From Alnus glutinosa (lineage: Eukaryota; Streptophyta; Magnoliopsida; Fagales; Betulaceae): a DNA stretch of 64,000 nucleotides. The stretch is from positions 32,863,261-32,927,260 of the forward strand of contig NC_084889.1 in NCBI RefSeq assembly GCF_958979055.1. The letters run 5' to 3'. The notes under the pieces were generated by a model that was not told the origin of the DNA, ran no database searches, and was given only the letters and a program-made list of their open reading frames with translations. The translations under genes were made by a program, and so were the position numbers. Below are positions 34,838-48,300 of this stretch, piece by piece. The stretch's first letter is position 1. Each line of letters opens with the position of its first letter.

Positions 34838-37800
34838 ATGCAGCAGGGTGATCAGACGGTGCTGAGCTTGAGACCTGGTGGCGGTCGCGGCGGCAGACTC
34901 CTTGGTCCCTCCTCTTTGTCTTCGGCTTCTTCCAATTCTTTCCCTGCTTTCGGTTCTTTTTCCTCCGATCTCCCTCTCCTGCGTCCTCATGGCGGCGCTC
35001 CTCCTACCTTCTCTCTGAAGGTCTTTATCCAATCCCTATCACTCTTTTTGGATCTGGGTTTTTCGTATGTTTTCGATATATAGATGTATACGTGTGTGGG
35101 TCTTGATTTTCTTTGGTTGTTATTGTTTGTTTTTTTTTGATTGGGATGGTTTGGAATATGATTTGCTTTTGTTGTTTTTTCTATTGGGGTGGAGTTGTTA
35201 TTGAGAAAGATATTGGTTTTTTTGGTTTGAATTGGGTTATGCGCAAGAATGGGTGGATTAGGATGTGTGAAATTTTGGATCTTTTAGTGCGAGTATGTTT
35301 GTATTGGTGGTGGGGGGGGGGGGGGGGGGGGGGTTTAAATTTTTTTGATCTAGATCTTATATAAATTTTAAGGGTCTCATGGGTTTGGTTAGTTCCAACA
35401 ATTACTGGGTTGGTGTGTTTTAGATTTGTAGTACACTTTTGTGTTTGTGATTATGGGAATAAATTTGGCACTTTTTTATTGTTGGGGAAATCCCTTTTTG
35501 CTTTTATGGGTGAAGAACGTATAGGGTTTTTCTTTCCAAAGTGAGAAAGGGACATTAAAAAAAAGCGAGCCTGACTGACGCTTTTACTGTTTAATCTTCT
35601 TATTCGCGTTGTTGTTTTTGTTAGTGTTATTAACTAACCAGTAATGGGAAAATAGTCGTTTAATGCATCAAAATGGTATTTTGATGTTGAGGCTTTCGTT
35701 AGAGGGGTTAATGTTATGTAATAGTTGAGGTTAATGTCCTAATTCTTGGTGGGCCACTCAGTATGTGTACCTGCTGTAAATATGGACAGACATTAATATG
35801 TAGGCTTTAGGTGGGCATTTTGTGAGTTTCGTTTCTGCCCATAAAGGACCTACAAACACGGGATTTTGATCAAAGAGCCGTTCAGTTCTGCATGAGAGAG
35901 TTAGGTACACTATGTCTGCAGTCTACATGATATTGGACCTATGGAATGAGTCATTAGTCCATGCCATTTGACAGTTGGCTCTTTTGTAAGTGATTTAGCA
36001 TGTAAGTTGGAGTTTTTTTCAGTGTGTTTTTACAGGCTAGATTCATTGAGGATGGGGATTGTGAGCATTATCAGTGTAGCTGTTTTAATATACGGAAGTT
36101 GTTGTAGGCAGTCTTGTAGTGACTCTTTGTTGTACTTTTGGCATCTTTACTAATTTTATTTCGTGGGATCGTCAAAATGTCAAGAAGATTCTTCTACATA
36201 GAGCGTGATTTCACTATCTTATGTGAAAACCTTTTAATTCCCATTTTTTGTCCCAAGTATTTTGATCCTTCTTGACTTGGAGTAGAACTTTGCAGTCTGT
36301 TGAGTTATTGATGTATATTTGTAAAAATTAGTGTTTCAAAGTATACCATGCAATTTATAATCTAATTATTTGTGGTAGTTAACTGAAGTATTTATGCCCG
36401 TATACTTCCTTTTTCCTTGCACTTCTCTTTAAAGCCTTTTTATATTGTATGTTGACTATTGAATCATAATGTGATTGAACCTTATTGACTCTTTAGTTGT
36501 TTCGTTGTTGTAGACTGGAGACGCGCGATTTGAGAGTCGTGAGCGCGTGCGGTACAATCGTGACGAGCTATTACAGCTTAGAGAGGTAATGAATTAATTC
36601 GATGCTGTTGATGCTCAAATGTGTTTTCGTGTTTGATTGCATTAATATTTTTGAACCTCCCAAAATGGAATAGAGGACCAAAAATATGGGATGGAGGGAG
36701 TACTAGATTTGTTTTCATTGCCTTTTCTTTTGGTTGCTATGGATGAATGGGTCAATTTGAGGTGATAAAATCAACACAATATTCTTGATTTTATTGCTTC
36801 TTCCCCCCACCCAACCTCCAATGCCATCAACGTTCACACAATATTCTTGTATTTTACGTGCAGGATGTGGTTCATATAAAATGCTCTTTCCTTTCCCTTT
36901 CTCCCTCCATTTCTTTTCCTATTCTCATGCCTCCCATGTTTTATTTTTGCACAAGAAATAAATAAATAATGAAACATGACTTCCGTTATTTTTTAGTTGT
37001 TCTTTTTTAATTCTTTTCATGTATACTGCTGTACTTTTGGGTCATTTGAAGAAAATAGTTGGATCTTCATGTTGTTGTTGGAGACAAAATTTGGATCTTC
37101 ACATTTTCTTGCAATCTATGTTAATATTTGAATGATTATTCTACCTGCTTTTTGCAGGCTGTTGAAGTCCCTGATGATATTCTAAGGATCAAACGAGAAA
37201 TTGATGCTGAATTCTTTGGTGAAGACCAAAATTGGGGACGTGTAGAAACCACTGTGAGTTTATGTCCAACTTTGAGTTCTCATCCCCCGCTCCTCCCCTT
37301 TTTCCACAAGGATGACAAATGTTGTTAAAAGCAATAGGCGCCCTTGAGTGCCAAGGCTTTATGGTGCATAGTGCAACCATGCCCTTGATTAAAATAAGGC
37401 GCACATTTTTAAGGATATGTCAAGTCTCTTTTGTTCTTTGAGTTTGCTAGACAGGCATGCTACATTGCAGGATTGTTTTGTTGAGTTGGTGATCACAATG
37501 CAGTATAACTAAACTGTTAAAATGCTCGGTGTAAAAGTGCTAAATATTTTTTGATAAGTGTAAAAGTGCTAAATATTAAGGACAACGAATCTTTTTTAGA
37601 CTACTAAAAATTAAGAAAAGAAAAAGAATCAGTTCTCTGTTTTGGGTGAAACAAAGCTCTCTTACAAAACTGCATCTTTCTTTTTGTTTAAATGGGTTGG
37701 GGGGATGGGTGCTAGTGGTGGCTACTTTAAATAAGGCCCCCCAAAAAATTGTGTATGGTTTAGTGAACTGGTTTTTATAATTAATTCACTGTAAATTTTA

Positions 37801-40800
37801 ATTGGTATCTAATCCAATGGTTATTTTTAACCGAATCAAACTTTCTTAAATAAAATATAAGAAGCGTGCCTTTGAGCACCTAGCGCTTTGCGAAAGAAGC
37901 ACACTTGAGGTGGGGGAAAGAAGGATTTTTCTCAAGCGCATGTAGGCACTCTTTTAATGACACTCGGGGGGTGGGGGACTGGCCAATAGATTTAATGGAA
38001 GGCTAAAAACTGATCTTTACATATAAGTTACTTGCTTTGCACTTCTTTTACTGATCTTTGTATTCATAGTTTGTGATAGTAAAGATGGTTTTATTCGTTT
38101 TTTCTTTTGCTTTGAAGTTTTCATATCTACTTCCTAGTATGTGAATGGTCATTTTATTAACTTCTTTTTCTTTTTTTTGTCTTCTTCTTCTTCTTCTTTT
38201 TTTTTTTTTTTATAAAAATTTCTCTTCTCCAGCCACCACCTCAATCTCAGAGTCGTTATTCTGAGCCAGATAATCGTGACTGGCGTGGCCGGTCAGCACA
38301 GTTTCCTACCTCTGGAGATGCCAAGGAGTTTGGTGGTCGTTTTGATTCCAGACAGCAGGAAGACAATCGCCAAGACCAACTCAACTCCCAATTTGGAAGG
38401 GCCCAAGGGGTAATTAATATATAAAGAAATAATAATATTATCCTGTGTACTTAGGGGCGCCTTACACTTTTTTAATAAAATTTTCTTACTTATCAAAACA
38501 AAAAAATATTATATTTCTACATTTCTTAATACCTAGGTCTGTAATGTTGAATTTTTTGAAATCATCTTTATATGAGCTTCACTATAAACTAATTTTTATT
38601 TATTAAAACAGTTGTACTGATTGAAATTTATTTCTGCTTGCGTATCAAAACTTCTTGTGGTATTATTATAAGTATACTATGTTCAAAGTGTATATTGTTG
38701 TGTTGTTACTCATGCAACTCTTGTTACTGATATAACATATATTTAATTAATGGAAGATTTGTATACTGTGATCTTGGTCTGATTACTTCTTGCCTTACAG
38801 TACTGCTCAAACACTTGGCAACTATTACCGTGGGAATTGCTGACATACTCGGAACTTAATAAGCCGGTTACTAGATTTTGTTTTGTTTGGTTTTTTTCCT
38901 CATATTTTTAAAATCTTTTGATAGAAGCTTTTCACCATGCACCTCTCTGAGGATTTACTTGCACATAATCTGTAAGTACAGTCTTATTTTTTTCTTGATC
39001 CTGTAATGTGTGGTACAGTATAGAAAGTACTCCTACAATATGTTAGCTCTTCTCATACTAGGAACAAGATGCACGTTCTTAAATTGAAGCTACATGTTAT
39101 GAAGTTCAATTGAAAGCTTTTCAAATGAAAAAAGCTTGTAAATGGCCTTTTGGAGCAGTGAAGAAAGTATGGGACACTATTCTTTCATTGCTCTCAGCTA
39201 TACCTTATTCTTGATACAAAGAAATGCTGTTTTAAATAAGTATATAACATCTCCAATATAATGCCAGTCACATGTTCTGTTTTATTTTGAAATTGTGAAC
39301 ATGTGAGTAGTTTGTTGGACATAAGGCCTCTTAGGGAAGTGTTGGTCTCGTTCATGTGTTTGTACTGGCTTATTTCTGCAATATGTTTGCTTTCTAGGCA
39401 ATAAGTGTTTTTGCCTTTTAGTATCATTCTTAAAATCTCAACAAGGTGTTGAGAGTATGCTTTCATGGTACATATTATTTTTGGATCTTTGTTAGGTGAT
39501 ATTTTGATATGAAGTCTGGACTTATTACACTTACATGATAGGTTGATAACTTGATCATGTATGATCTGTGCTTAATAATCAAATTTTTGCTCTGTTTTGT
39601 TTGCACTTTTTAGAATCTGATTTTTGTATTTGTTGCTCTTTATTTGCACGGTGTTTAGTTTTATTGTTTTCATTGTTAGGGAGGACCTGCTCCTGCTCTA
39701 GTCAAGGCTGAGGTGCCATGGTCAGCGAGAAGGGCAACTCTCTCTGAGAAGGACCGTGTATTGAAGACTGTAAAGGGGTAATATATCATAGAGATCTTTA
39801 GTTTTCTGCATTAAATATCTCCATTATCATAGTTAATGTGGATTGTTAACAAATTGTTACAAAATGGAGACAGGTTATTGCACTTTGATTTCTGTAATAT
39901 TTGTTGTCTGACCTTTTGGCATTCCTTCAAATGTTGAAAGTCTGGGATGCCATCTGGAAAATGCTTTAGGTTCTTGAGACTTAAAAACATTCTTCTTTAA
40001 AAAGGGGTAATTATTGCACCTGTTATCTTTACGTAGGTCAAACTACGGGATAGGCTACAACTAACACAATTCATGATTTGAGGACATAGATAGATTTGAT
40101 CACATTATAATGCAGCAAAATATGCATAACTCCCATACAACCATTTAAAAACTAATCTAATTCAGTTTGACACAAATAAAAAGTGCATGCATGGTCCCCC
40201 ACTGTATGGTAAATTTAAGCATTGTTGCAGGAATGCAGTTTAGAAGTGTCAGACACGAAACTGGCAACTAATGATAGCATTTTAAATCAGTAAATATACA
40301 TGTCAATCATCAACTGTGTCATGCCCATGAAAGGAAATGTTTGTGTTTAATGAAGATGAGATTATATGATGGGACATTATTCCTTCCCCTTTATTAACAG
40401 CATTAGATGTAATAACCTTTGTGCCTGTTTATGCTATCTAGCTGTTTCTTCAAAAAGGAATTAACCCCCCCGGCCGCCCCCCCAAAAGCATAGCCTTGGT
40501 TTAAGGACTTTTGAAGGTTGACATGACTGTTTTCTATTCTTATGCAGGATTCTGAACAAGCTCACCCCTGAGAAGTTTGATCTGCTTAAAGGTCAACTTA
40601 TTGACTCTGGCATTACATCGGCTGATATCTTGAGGGTTAGTCTTAAATTTAATAATCTATATCTGAATGCTTCTACTAAATATTTTGTTTAGTTTTATCT
40701 CATGTTAAGTTAGGCTCACAGTTGATTTACTATACAGGGGGTTATATCGCTAATATTTGAGAAGGCCGTGCTGGAACCCACATTTTGTCATATGTATGCT

Positions 40801-42587
40801 CTTCTGTGTTCTGATCTTAATGAAAAGCTTCCTCCGTTCCCATCTGAAGAAGCTGATGGTAAAGATATTACTTTCAAGCGAGTCCTTTTGAATATCTGCC
40901 AGGAGGCTTTTGAAGGTGCTGAACAACTGAGAGAAGAAGCAAGGCAGATGACTGCACCTGAGCAAGAGATGGAGCGTCGAGATAAAGAAAGATTGATCAA
41001 GATTCGTACGCTTGGAAATATCCGGTTAATTGGAGAGCTCCTGAGGCAGAAGATGGTACCTGAAAAGATTGTTCATCACATTGTTCAGGTTCTAATTCGA
41101 TCTCTCTCTTTGAGGCTTGATTTAAATATAATTTCAAATTATTTATAGTTTTTTCATGGTTACTTGTATATGTGCAACAGGAGCTTCTAGGAGCATCTGC
41201 TGCATCTGATAGTAAGTCTTGTCCTGAGGAGGAAAATGTTGAAGCCGTATGCCAATTTTTTAACACTATCGGTAAGCAGCTTGATGAGAGCCCAAAATCA
41301 CGGCGTATAAATGATCTGTACTTTAGCCGATTGAAGGATCTGAGCACAAACCCTCAACTGATCCCACGTGTAAGGTTCATGCTTCGTGATGTTCTTGATT
41401 TGAGGTCTAACAATTGGGTTCCTAGACGTGAAGAGGTAGACATCCTAATGTCATCTTTATTCTAGATAGATCATCAACTGATATAAAGATGTGTTGAGTT
41501 ATAATTTCTAATCATCTCTTTACTATCTTGGTTTTTGCAGGTAAAAGCCAAAACCATCACTGAGATACACACAGAAGCAGAGAAAAATCTTGGATTGCGT
41601 CCAGGTGCTACTGCAAGCATTAGGAATAGTCGTGGTATTGTTTCTGGTGCTCAAGGGAATACCAGCCCAGGGGGTTTCTCCATGGGCCGACCTGGCACTG
41701 GGGGTTTGATGCCTGGAATGCCTGGAACCAGGAAGATGCCTGGAATGCCTGGATTTGATAATGACAACTGGGAAGTGCCTCGAAACCGGTCAATGCCGAG
41801 GGGTGATGGCTTACCTGCTGGACGTGTCCAGCCACCGTTAATTGGCAAGTCACCATCACTGAACGCAAAGCTCTTACCACAGGGCAGTGCTGGCTTCATC
41901 AGTGGGAAGACTAGTGCCCTATTGCAGGGCAGTGGGCCCCCTCCTACTCGCCCTTCCGACTATGGTTTTGGTGCAGAGCCTGCATCTCAAGTCCCTGTAC
42001 CTGCTAAACCTGTTCCTGCTGTATCTGCACTTCCCCTTACTGAGAAGCCACAGGCGGCACCAGCTCCAAGGTTGAGCTCAGATGATCTTCAGAAAAAAAC
42101 TGCCTCTCTTCTGGAGGAGTATTTCAGTGTCCGGCTTTTGGATGAAGCGTTACAGTGTGTGGAGGAACTAAAGTCTCCAACTTACCACCCCGAGTTTGTC
42201 AAGGAAGCTATTTCCCTTGGACTAGAGAAAAGTCCTCCCTGTGTCGAACCAGTAGGGAATCTTCTGGAGTATTTGCTTGCTAAGAAGGTTCTTACGCCTA
42301 TAGACATCAGGACCGGATGTTTGCTCTATGGCTCAATGTTGGATGATGTTGGCATCGACTTGCCCAAAGCACCAAATAATTTTGGTGAAATAATTGGGAA
42401 ACTTGTTTTTGCTAGGGGACTGGATTTTAAGGTGGTCAATGAGATCCTTGAGAAGGTGGAAGATGACCGGTTCCAGAAAGCTTTACTTGAAGCAGCACTC
42501 CGGGTTGTTAGCTCCACTCCATCTGGCCAAGGTGTGTTGGACTCACAAGCATCTGATATTGAGGCCTGCAAGAGTCTGCTCTTGTAA
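34838..42587 (+). CDS. EIF(ISO)4G1: Eukaryotic translation initiation factor isoform 4G
   Basis: Nine exons: 34838-35020, 36514-36585, 37158-37253, 38233-38409, 39680-39777, 40548-40635, 40738-41088, 41181-41435, 41541-42587. They total 2367 bp (788 residues), all with GT/AG borders and consistent phase. The protein is the scaffold of the plant eIF(iso)4F cap-binding complex, joining eIF(iso)4E, eIF4A and eIF3. The N-terminus reads [18 protein letters not shown]. The MIF4G domain begins at [20 protein letters not shown] and includes [20 protein letters not shown] and [16 protein letters not shown] Gly/Pro/Met-rich linker follows ([17 protein letters not shown]), then the MA3 domain ([20 protein letters not shown]). 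Length fits the family (about 780) and is much shorter than canonical eIF4G. Intron 1 has a G22 run (35312). A partial duplicate of exons 8-9 lies at 57722. Confidence 0.96.
35312..35333. repeat. Homopolymer G tract in eIF(iso)4G intron 1
   Basis: 22 consecutive G bases within a T/G-rich intron. The exact length is unreliable in sequence data; on the coding strand it could form a G-rich structure in the pre-mRNA. Confidence 0.8.
37531..37577. mobile_element. 11-bp LINE-tail insertion with 18-bp target duplication
   Basis: TTTTGATAAGT (37549-37559) lies between two copies of GTAAAAGTGCTAAATATT (37531-37548 and 37560-37577), within eIF(iso)4G intron 3. The insert carries the same GATAAGT tail as the insertion at 2813. 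Confidence 0.8.
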
Positions 42588-43843
42588 GCCTACCATTTCT
42601 TTGCATGCATGAGGACATCAAATTTCCATAACCAGATGTACCTCCCGTTCTTGAAGAGAGCAATTTGTACTACAACAATATGTGATAAGCCGATAAGGTG
42701 GTGGGGCTGCAAAAGCAGGTGATTTATATCATATCAGAGATGTATATTTTTTCCAGAGGTCATAGCAGTGTGTTATTGAGGAAAGAAATCAAAAACCATA
42801 AAAATGCCATGGATTTTGTTCTCGGGTATTTTGGCTAATGATTTGCCAAGTGGCTCGAGAAGAGTGGCCCGATTACGGGATCAGTTGTTTTGTTTATTCG
42901 ATTAGTTTTTCCATCATTTTTTATTGTCTTGACTGAGTAATTTAGTTTATAAATTCTGTGTTTTCACCTTCCATTACTTAAAGATGGAGGAAACCATTCT
43001 CTTTTTTGATGTTCACATTAGCTTTTAATTCTTACTTCTGTTGTGTTCTGTTGTTAGCACTAGTATCGGTTAATGATGAGCTAGGTTTTGTATCAATCCT
43101 TCTATGTGTTCCATTGTGGTTAGTTACTTTAGGGTTAGGGTTAGGGTTGTCCATTTATGTACTATACAAATTTTTTCTTCAAACTGGTTAATCGTATCCG
43201 GTTTATTAAATCTGCCTATATATGATTCTAATATGTTTTTTGAACATATCAGTTGGAAGAAATTCTTGCAATTCAGTTTAGAGGAAAATTGTCCAATCAA
43301 ATTGAAAAAAAAAAACAAAAAAGGAATAAGTTGCAATTTACCTAAAAATAAAATAAAGTCAAAGATCAATCCCCCACCAATAAAAACAAACTTGGGTTGC
43401 ACATCGATTTGAATCAATCAAGACAGATGGATCTAATGCTTAAGGTGTGGTGAACTGAGGAACGGATTCGGATCTCTAATAATTCGTTGTTTGGGTTGTT
43501 AGCAATTTGTGCAGTAAATGTGAGTTTTTGCGAGATTTATCATTTATATGTCTAAATAGGTGGGCATTGCCAGATAAGCGAGTTTCATATTTGTTACCGG
43601 TATTGCAAAAGAACTGTTCATTAAGTAAGATTAATCTAATCTTAATGATATAATTTCACTTTTGTATTATTTTTACTATTAATTTGACAAAGAAGCGAAC
43701 CAGCTTTTGAATTAGAACTGACCCAAATTTGGGTTTAAAAAAAAAAAGAAAAAAAAATGAGAACTCGCATCTTAAAATTACTAAAAAAAGAAAAGAAAAA
43801 AAAAGGAGGAATGTTAGCCACGTTTGATAATGGTTTTAAAAGT

Positions 43844-43846
<3 letters not shown>

Positions 43847-43898
<52 letters not shown>
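43847..43898. repeat. (TA)n microsatellite
   Basis: 26 uninterrupted TA units, likely polymorphic. Flanked by AT-rich intergenic sequence. Confidence 0.95.
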
Positions 43899-43905
<7 letters not shown>

Positions 43906-44591
43906 TAAAATAGAAAAAGTGTTTAGATGTGATATATAGGTGTGAAGTGGTAGGACTAGGATCCACATTTGAAAAGCTTTTTGTGCTTTGAATTGTTTGT
44001 TAATGATTTTGAAAAAAAGATTTTTTTTTTGGGTTTAAAATAAAAAAATATTTTGTATTTTGAATTGTTTGTTAATTTGTTTTTTGTGATGCTACACCTA
44101 CAACAATTTTACAACCCTATGCCATATCAAGGAAAATCAGGGAAAAAAAAAATGCATCACCATCATCGACGATTATTTGTAATTATCGCAACATTTGCAT
44201 CATGTATTTGATGTTATTGCGGTTATTAAATGTGGTTATTATCCGTTATCCACGTATTAGAACCTATTTTAAACAATTTTGAAAAATAATTTAGGCCGAT
44301 CTTTAGTGTTTTGGGCTTGTTTATTTATTTATATTTTTTAAGCCCTAATATTTTGAAAATGTATGGATTTCATTACTACTTTTACCTTTTTGCTTAAGTG
44401 TTACACGAGAAAGTAACACAACTAACTAAACCAATGTAAACATAACCTATATCTAATCCAAAACGACATCATTTTGATATTAAATGCTTAACCATTATTC
44501 ATGAACATGGATGAGTTTGCCCGCTCGCCTTGCAAATAGGAAATGTGGCATACTTTGCATTTTCAGCTCCAAAATGGGCTTCTTTGCATCA

Positions 44592-44794
44592 ATGTAACTC
44601 GAGTAATGCTGGAAACTATTTTTTTGTCATTTTTTTTATCCTTTCAAAGTTGATGTGAATTTTAAAATTATTATTTTTTTTAGGATGAATCACTATTAGA
44701 TTTTAAGCTAATAATAATTTGAAAAGTCATATCAACTTTAGTAGGATAAAAAAGATGATAACAAAAAATTTCCATAACATTACTCCAATGTAGC
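44592..44794. mobile_element. Hairpin MITE, probably Mutator-type
   Basis: Inverted arms begin GAGTAATGCTGGAAACTA on the left and, inverted, GAGTAATGTTATGGAAAT on the right, with TTTTTTATCC and AAAGTTGATATGA further in. The body is about 44601-44785. Likely target repeats AATGTAAC/AATGTAGC flank it with one mismatch, so the exact ends are uncertain by two or three bases. Confidence 0.6.
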
Positions 44795-45252
44795 CTTGCC
44801 TTATGACCTTATTTTATTTTATTTTTTATTTTTATGAAAACAGAAGTCAAGGAGTTGGATTATGCTATTATCAATGGTTATCAAAAAGTCTTATAATTAA
44901 TGGATATTCTTAAAAAAAGATGATGCAAGTAAAATATAAAATCATATTTTTTATATATACAAATTTTCAATGAATTTATTAAATATAAGAAGTATATATT
45001 ATATATAATGGGTATCGGATGCGATTAATAACTGCATCCGCATTCACATATATAGATAGTGGATGTAGGCGGTTAATATCCACCTGCATGTACACCCTTA
45101 GCCACAAGTGGTCATGACCATCCCCAATCGGTAACTCTATTGACTTGGTGTGTCCATAAGAGAGATTAGGCAATTTTTTATTTTTATTTTTTTTTGAAAA
45201 TGTAACTCTTTTACAATTTATTGACATGTAATAAAATGGTTTTAATTGTTTT

Positions 45253-45380
45253 TGTTGAGAGAAATAGTATGTATTGAATCACAACAAAATACTGTACATG
45301 AGAGGCCTATATATAGGCTAGTACATAAAGGACGTATATACAACGTAGCCCATGTGGGACAATACGAATATAATCTAACA
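45253..45380 (-). repeat. Copia 3' LTR
   Basis: A 128-bp repeat, TGTTGAGAG...ATCTAACA in window orientation, matching 50144-50271 at every base I compared. The C-run just inside (45381-45387; GAGGGGGGG on the element strand) is the polypurine tract. Confidence 0.95.
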
Positions 45381-45390
45381 CCCCCCCTCA
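45381..45390 (-). other. Polypurine tract of the copia element
   Basis: On the element strand TGAGGGGGGG abuts the 3' LTR. It primes plus-strand DNA synthesis in this family. Confidence 0.8.
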
Positions 45391-45393
45391 AAC

Positions 45394-48300
45394 TCAAGGT
45401 GGAGTGCAAGAGACCATCTTGAGGTTGGACACAAGATCGCGGAACCGCCCTGGAGGATGAGACTTTGTGAAGAGGTCCGCTAACTGATCATGAGACGTGA
45501 CAGAATGAAGTTGTAGAGAGCCCTGAAGAAGGTGATGACGGACAAAGTGACAATCAATCTCAATATGTTTGGTCCGTTCATGAAAGACATCATTATGGGC
45601 AATCTGAATAGCACTTCTATTATCACAGTAGACAGGAGTAGCGGAAGAAAAAGTGACACCCATATCTTGTAATAGCCATCGCAACCAAAGGAGCTCCGAG
45701 GTGGTGTCAGCCAAAGCACGATATTCTGCCTCAGTGCTAGAGCGAGCAACAACAGACTGCTTCTTACTACGCCAAGAAATAAGAGAAGTGCCAAGTAGAA
45801 AACAATAACCGGTGGTAGAGCGACGATCTGTAGGATCACCTGCCCAATCAGCATCAGTATAAGCATACAACTCAAGGGGAGACAGAGAGGAGAAGTGGAG
45901 CCCATGAAATAAAGTCCCCTTGAGGTAGCGAAGGATGCGAAGGACAGCAGAGAAATGAGTAGAACGGGGAGCAGCCATAAACTGACTCACCTGATGTACA
46001 ACATATGAGATATCAGGTCTAGTAACAGTAAGATAAACAAGGCTACCAACCAAATGCCGATAGAGAGAGGGATCACGGAGAGGCTCGCCATCCTGTAGAT
46101 TGAGGCGGATATTGAGCTCAGTCGGTGTGTCGATGATCTTACAGTCTGTGAGATTGGCCCGTGAAAGCAGATCGGATATATACTTGGCCTGTGTCAAATA
46201 TAAACCATCAGAAGAAGAAGAAATCTCAAGACCAAGAAAATAGCTGAGAGTGCCAAGATCCTATATCTCAAAATGATGACTGAGAAACTGTTTGAGCTCC
46301 AGAATACCAAGAGAATCATCGCCAGTGATAATCATGTCATCAACATATAACAACAGAAGAATGATGCCTCGATCTGTGCGGCGAATAAACAAGGCAGAGT
46401 CATACGAGCTGATGGAGTAGCCAAGACCAGAAACAGTGGCGCTAAATTTAGCAAACCATGCCCGTAGAGCTTGCTTTAGACCATAGAGAGCCCGACGAAG
46501 ACGACAGACCTTGTTCGGAGGAGAAGAGAGGCCAGGAGGTGGCTGCATATAGACTTCTTCATTGAGATCGCCATTAAGGAAGGCATTTTTGACATCCATT
46601 TGAGAAAGTGACCAATGTCGAAAAGCGGCAACAGCCAATAGAGCACGCACAGAAGAGAGGCGAGCAACAGGAGCAAAAGTCTCCTCATAATCCACACCAT
46701 ACTCCTGAGTAAAACCTCTGGCCACAAGACGAGCCTTGTATCTGTCAACAGTACCATCAGAACAACTCTTGATTTTGTAGACCCACTTACACCCAACAAC
46801 AGACTTTCCTCGAGGCAAGTCAACCAGATCCCATGTATGGTTCTTGTGTAATGCATCAAGTTCCTCTTTCATCGCGTCCTGCCAAAGAGGGTTAGTGGAA
46901 GCCTCACGATAGGAGTGAGGTTCATGTAAGGCAGCTAAGGCATGAAAACAATGAAAGTCCTGGAGATGAGATGGAAGAGACTTTACCCGAGTGGATCGGC
47001 GAAGAGCAGGTGGGGAGGCAGGAGCCGGAGCCTCGGATGGAACAGAATCTTGGGACTCAAGCGTAGCAACATCATGAGCATTTGAAGACTGCGGCTCAAG
47101 CGAGGAAGACTCGGGACAAATATCACTAGAGGTAGAGTGAGAGAGAGACGTCTCAAAAAGTGTGGTAAAGGGAGGAAAAGAGGGCATACAAAATTTCTCA
47201 ATGTCGTGAAATAACTTATGCTCCCAGAAGACCACATGACGGGAGATGCGAAGGCGGTGTAACACGGGATCATAACACCGATAACCCTTTTGTTCTACCC
47301 CATACCCAAGAAAACAACATAATCGAGAACGAGGCTCGAGTTTGGTACGTTCATGAGGTTGGAGCAAAACAAAACAGGCGGAACCAAAAACACGGAGTTG
47401 ATGGTAAGTAGGAGAAGAGCCAAACAACCGCTCGTGAGGGGTACAATGTGCAAGGAGAGGTGTAGGCAACCTGTTGATAGTGTAGACAGCTGTGAGAGTG
47501 GCTTCACCCCAAAAAGGGGTAGGAACCAAAGAGGAAAGAAGAAGAGCACGAACAGTGTCTAGAATGTGCCGAAGTTTACGTTCAGCTCTTCCGTTTTGCT
47601 GTGAGGTGCCTGGACAAGACAAGTGAGGAACAGTGCCATAGTGTTTTAAAATATTTTGAAAAGCTTGTTGAGTATATTCTAAGGCATTATCAGAACGAAA
47701 AGCTTTAATGTGTTTAGAAAACTGGGTCTCAACCATTTTTGCAAAATTGCGATAGATATCCAATAATTCAGAGCGTGATTTCATTAAAAACACCCAAGTG
47801 TAACGAGAAAAATCATCCACAAAAATCACAAAATAGCGTGAGCCACTCATACTAGGAACAAGGGAAGGCCCCCAAACATCAGAATGAATTAAATAAAAAG
47901 AAGTAGATGCGATAGACTCACTATTATTAAAAGGCAAAGCTGGTTGTTTCCCAAGTTGACAAGAAATACAATCAAAAGACTTATTGGACACTGAACCTAA
48001 TAAACCTTTAGAAGCTAAAACCTGTACCCGAGACACAGATGCATGACCAAGACGCGAATGCCAAAGAGCAAGAGATGGCGGCGATGAAGTGACAGCAGCA
48101 GAGACACCGGGGATGGAAAGGTGTAAGGAGGAAAGCTCAAACAGTCGCCCAATTCTACGCCCGGTCCCAAGTGTCTGGCCCGTTCGAGGATCCTGCACAT
48201 ACACACCAGAGGAGTCAAAAACAAGTCTATAGCCCAATTCACACAATTGCCCAACAGATAAGAGATTAAAAGATAATTTGGGCACATGAAAGACATCAGG

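Larger units (their letters stand above)
42588..45247. other. 3' flank of eIF(iso)4G and transposon-rich intergenic DNA
   Basis: The first 400 bp is the probable 3' UTR. After that I see no gene. It holds a (TA)n microsatellite (43847-43898), a MITE (44601-44785), and near 45040-45100 a stretch ending in GTACACCCTTA that resembles a hAT end without a visible partner. The last 50 bp (about 45195-45247) begin a segment that is repeated at 58060. Confidence 0.6.

Noticed and set aside
43126-43150. Telomere-like TTAGGGTTAGGG repeats
   Set aside because: Only about three units and not the plant TTTAGGG form; a chance short repeat in the eIF(iso)4G 3' flank.
45040-45100. hAT-like end GTACACCCTTA
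   Set aside because: No matching opposite end or 8-bp duplication could be found, so no element is called.
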